Positions 61,279 to 64,000 of a DNA stretch of 64,000 nucleotides are shown piece by piece. Made by a program: the position numbers and the translations under genes. Each line of letters opens with the position of its first letter. Position 1 is the first letter of the stretch. This DNA comes from Candidatus Brachythrix odensensis. Its GTDB lineage: Bacteria; Chloroflexota; Anaerolineae; J036; Brachytrichaceae. Location: contig JADKDT010000007.1 of NCBI GenBank assembly GCA_016714465.1, positions 62,001-126,000 on the forward strand, given 5' to 3'. Below the pieces are notes generated by a model. The model was not told where the DNA came from and did not search any database. It was given only the letters and a program-made list of their open reading frames with translations.

Positions 61279-63274
61279 CTAGCGCCCGGCCATGATGCTG
61301 AAGTAAGTCGTCCCGGCATCAGGGCCGCCAACGATGGACGCCCGTCGAAGGTCGCTCCGCCGATAAACACCCAGCCGCAACTCATCGCCAGGCTCCCAGC
61401 CGCGCCACGCTCGGAGCGTACGCACATCAACGACGGAATCGCCGATGCGCCAGGCCGGCATTGCGAAATAGCCCAGCCCCGGGCTGGCGTCTGATTGGGC
61501 GATAACCCCGCCCCCTCGAATCCAGTGGACGAAGACCGCCTCGTCTGTGGCCAAAGGCGCCGCTGCTCGCCAGGTCATCGAGACGATCACAGCGGCCTCA
61601 GGCCCTTGGCCGACTCGCGCCTCAGCCGATAGCAGTTCAACGCCATTGTCGAATAGCGCTACAGCCGAACGCTCGCCCAGAGGCATCGGGTCACTCAGGA
61701 ACGCCACAAAGGACCGCCGGGGCGTGGTGTCCAGGTCGTTTTGGGCCAGTGGGCCCTCGACAACCCTGGTTTGGGATTGCGGAACCGTCAAAGTCCAGGA
61801 ACCCAGGCGGTGATTCGGGTCGACGATCAAGGCCGTCCGCTCACCCGCCGCAGCGCCTCGGTTCGACTCATCCACGATTTGGGCTTTGGCGAGATCAGGC
61901 ACCAGAAAGCGCAATGCCGGGTTGTCGTTTGCCAGCCGCGCGTCCAGCCGCACTGCGCGCCCGGCTCCGAGGTCGGACGTAATTTGAGCCGCAAGCGCGG
62001 TGTTATTCGCCTCAAGCCAATAGCCCGTCATGGGATGGGTGACGTATGACTCAAAATAGTCCAGGCGCGTGGCGTTTGCGCCGAGCACAATGATCGCGGC
62101 CGCCGCGACGGCTGGGAGACCCACGGGGATCAACCGGCGCATCGGATTCGCCAGCAGGCCCCGCCGCGAGAGGAAGGCGAGCGCCGCTTCAATCCCCACT
62201 GCCGCGAGCAGGCAGGCCGGAACCAGGGCCCCTATCCCGCGCAAGAAATGGGGCGCGTCCTCGGCGAGCATGGTCGGGGCCAGAAATATACCGAGCCAGA
62301 GCAGCAAAAACGCATGGATGCCCCGCCCTGCCCGAGGCGCGGCAGGCGGGCGAAACAGGCGCCACAGCGCTGCGGCACCACCGATCCAAAACGCGCCCCC
62401 GGTCAGACCCTCAAATACCGGCCGCAGCGACAGGTTGTGCCGCCAGATCCGATCGCCGGCCAGGGTGAACATGCCCAACGTTTTCTCAACACCCAAAACC
62501 AGCGCGCCAGGCAGATCGCCTTTGTTGATCCCGGGAGCCAGGATCGACACTTGACCTGCCCGGGCCAGATACAGATCGGGATGGCGCAGCGCCCAGAACG
62601 CGAGGGGAAGCAGCATTGCCAGTGTCACCCCGGCCATGACGGCGATCACGTGCCGATCCGCGGGACGGCGGAGCAGAATCGCGACCGCTGCGAGAGCGGC
62701 CAGGGGCGCCAGAAGCGGGGCGGATGTAGGTATAAAACGTCAGACCCAGCGTCACGCCGGCCCCAATCGCCAGCACCTGCCGGCGCCGGCCCGTGGCTCG
62801 CACGGCAAAGGCGGCGAGGGCCAGCCCGAGCGTGGCGAACAATGGCAACGTAATCGCCCGATAGGCGACCCGGCTGAGCGCCACGTGCCAGAAGGTGCCC
62901 GCCAGCACGCCCGCCGCAAGCACGCCGATCCGGTGCGAAAAGAACGCCCGTCCGGCCAGATAGATCGCGCACAGGGTGGCGATGCCGACCAGCGCCGAGG
63001 TCACCCGCAGCGCGAAGGCGGTTTGCCCCAGGACGGAAACAGCAGCCGCCAGCAGATAAATGAAGAGCCCTTCCCGCCCGTTGTTGGCCACGAAATACAA
63101 GGCGAGGTGACCGTTCAGAACGCCCACGGCATCCAGCCCGTACCAGGCTTCATCCCGATACAGGCCGGGCGGCAGCTCCCCAATGCGATCGAGGCGGAGG
63201 CCCGCCCCGGCCAGCAGGATGATTGCCAGGGGTAGCCAACGCATCAGCGGCTGGAGGCGGGCCCGAAGCGACAT
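61279..63274 (-). CDS. GT39-family membrane glycosyltransferase (frameshifted at 62717-62720)
   Basis: About 665 aa repaired. MSLRARLQPLMRWLPLAIILLAGAGLRLDRI, then the GT-C acidic motif LPPGLYRDEAWYGLDAVGVLNGH and many TM helices. At the GGGG of 62717-62720 the frame breaks after TFYTYI; dropping one base gives PLLAPLAALAAVAILLRRP and joins the C-terminal half (AVMAGVTLAMLLPLAFWALRHP). The C-terminal 250 residues form an extracytoplasmic domain. Similar in layout to the protein at 43920. Divergent from the GT4 at 63314. Confidence 0.85.
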
Positions 63275-63313
63275 GCGGGCAATTGTAGGGCCCGGGCGGG
63301 GATAATGGCACCG

Positions 63314-64000
63314 ATGCGGGTAGTCATGGTCTCCAAGGCGTTTGTCGTCGACGCCTATCAGCGCAAGTGCGAACTCATGGCCGAGGCCGATCCCGACTTG
63401 GAGCTGACCCTCGTCACGCCGCCCAGTTGGCGCTGGGGCGCCCGCGTGTCCACCTTCAAGCCAGCCCACGTCCGCGGCTACGCGGTGGTCGTTGCTCCCA
63501 TTGCCCTGAATGGATCCTTTCATCTGCATTGGTATCGCGGTTTGGGCGGACTGATCCGGCGCCTGCAGCCCGACATCGCCCATATCGACGAAGAGCCTTA
63601 CAACATGGCCACCTGGCTCGCGTTCCGGGCTGCCCGCTCGGCCGGCGCGCGTCCGCTTTTCTTCACCTGGCAGAATCTGACGCGGGCTTACCCACCGCCG
63701 TTCAGATGGTTTGAGCGGTCCGTGCTGCGCGACGCGCGATGGGCGCTGGCCGGAAATGCCGCCGCCGCCGCCGTGATTGGCGCGAAAGGATACCGAGGCC
63801 CGACAACAGTCGTGCCCCAATTTGGGGTAGATGAGGAGATCTATCGTCCGCCTGCGGGACGACATTCGGATCGTTTTGTGGTGGGTTACGCCGGTCGACT
63901 TGATCCTGAAAAGGGCGTGGACACGCTGATTGAAGCCTGCGCCCCGCTGCGCGAAGTCGAAGTCCAGATTGCCGGCGCCGGCCCGGAACGCGAGCGGCTG
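63314..64000 (+). CDS. Glycosyltransferase family 4 (3' partial)
   Basis: 229 codons to the window end without a stop. MRVVMVSKAFVVDAYQRKC, IDEEPYNMATW and the second-domain start VVGYAGRLDPEKGVDTLIEA with AGAGPERERL match GT4 enzymes of polysaccharide synthesis. The donor-binding E-x7-E region lies beyond the window. 40 bp from the divergent GT39. Confidence 0.88.
   Translation, partial: MRVVMVSKAFVVDAYQRKCELMAEADPDLELTLVTPPSWRWGARVSTFKPAHVRGYAVVVAPIALNGSFHLHWYRGLGGLIRRLQPDIAHIDEEPYNMATWLAFRAARSAGARPLFFTWQNLTRAYPPPFRWFERSVLRDARWALAGNAAAAAVIGAKGYRGPTTVVPQFGVDEEIYRPPAGRHSDRFVVGYAGRLDPEKGVDTLIEACAPLREVEVQIAGAGPERERL

Overview
The window is GC-rich bacterial chromosome, most likely from a member of Chloroflexota. 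This is an inference: it rests on the tmk / R3H-ATPase neighbourhood, a SpoVS gene, a Rieske / fused cytochrome b / dihaem cytochrome c complex, and many secreted Pro/Thr-rich proteins typical of that phylum. No rRNA or marker gene settles it. There is no transposase, integrase, phage gene or CRISPR array.

Layout. 1-483: tail of a beta-propeller protein. 455-6876 (-): DsbA-like protein, OmpR/HisK two-component pair, GNAT-like protein, R3H ATPase, tmk. 6991-9984 (-): PHP phosphatase, flippase-like protein, glycosyltransferase. 10079-11935: spoVS, SDR oxidoreductase, rpiA. 12029-16468 (+): HIT protein, epimerase, ABC exporter, mutY. 16502-22341 (-): serine hydrolase, phosphohistidine phosphatase, FtsX-type permease, 2-hydroxyacid dehydrogenase. 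22394-24188: elongator-type and initiator tRNA-Met, DUF971, MBL hydrolase. 24370-31355 (-): a NarX/NarL-type pair and a lone receiver upstream of a Tat-exported molybdopterin oxidoreductase, its FeS and cytochrome b subunits, and a tandem-rhodanese lipoprotein. 31616-36839: GH127 arabinofuranosidase, acetyltransferase, DUF1405, epimerase, UppP. 37264-40831 (+): Rieske, cytochrome b and cytochrome c of a quinol:cytochrome c reductase behind a recognisable promoter and a CRP-like site. 40944-49964: MFS transporter, pdxST, GT39, two tRNA-Ser, ADP-ribosylglycohydrolase, ferredoxin, pfkA, truncated ygfZ. 50067-55303: DinB-like, zinc-ribbon/Coa1-like, EamA, PuuD-like, phosphatase, DUF4332, MoaB. 55389-59449 (+): a cobalamin riboswitch with an intrinsic terminator, then a secreted alpha/alpha-toroid protein, a secreted anchored DUF4430-like protein, an ECF S-component and EcfT. 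59634-64000: LysM protein, GT39, and the start of a GT4.

The strongest candidate for an undescribed system is 55389-59449. The two domains of animal intrinsic factor/transcobalamin (alpha/alpha toroid and DUF4430-type beta domain) appear as two adjacent secreted proteins under B12-riboswitch control, next to an ECF membrane module. Together they suggest surface capture of a cobalamin or corrinoid followed by import.

Two window-wide properties matter to any reader. First, about fifteen genes are interrupted by 1-2 nt indels (often one extra C/G in a short run) or in-frame stops while conserved protein sequence continues in another frame, which suggests uncorrected sequencing error more than gene decay. 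I give the reconstructed extents. Second, many gene ends carry long, near-perfect palindromes that look like a dispersed terminator family with related cores (CCGGCGTACGCCGG, CCGGCTTCGCCGG, CCGGCAAAGCCGG).
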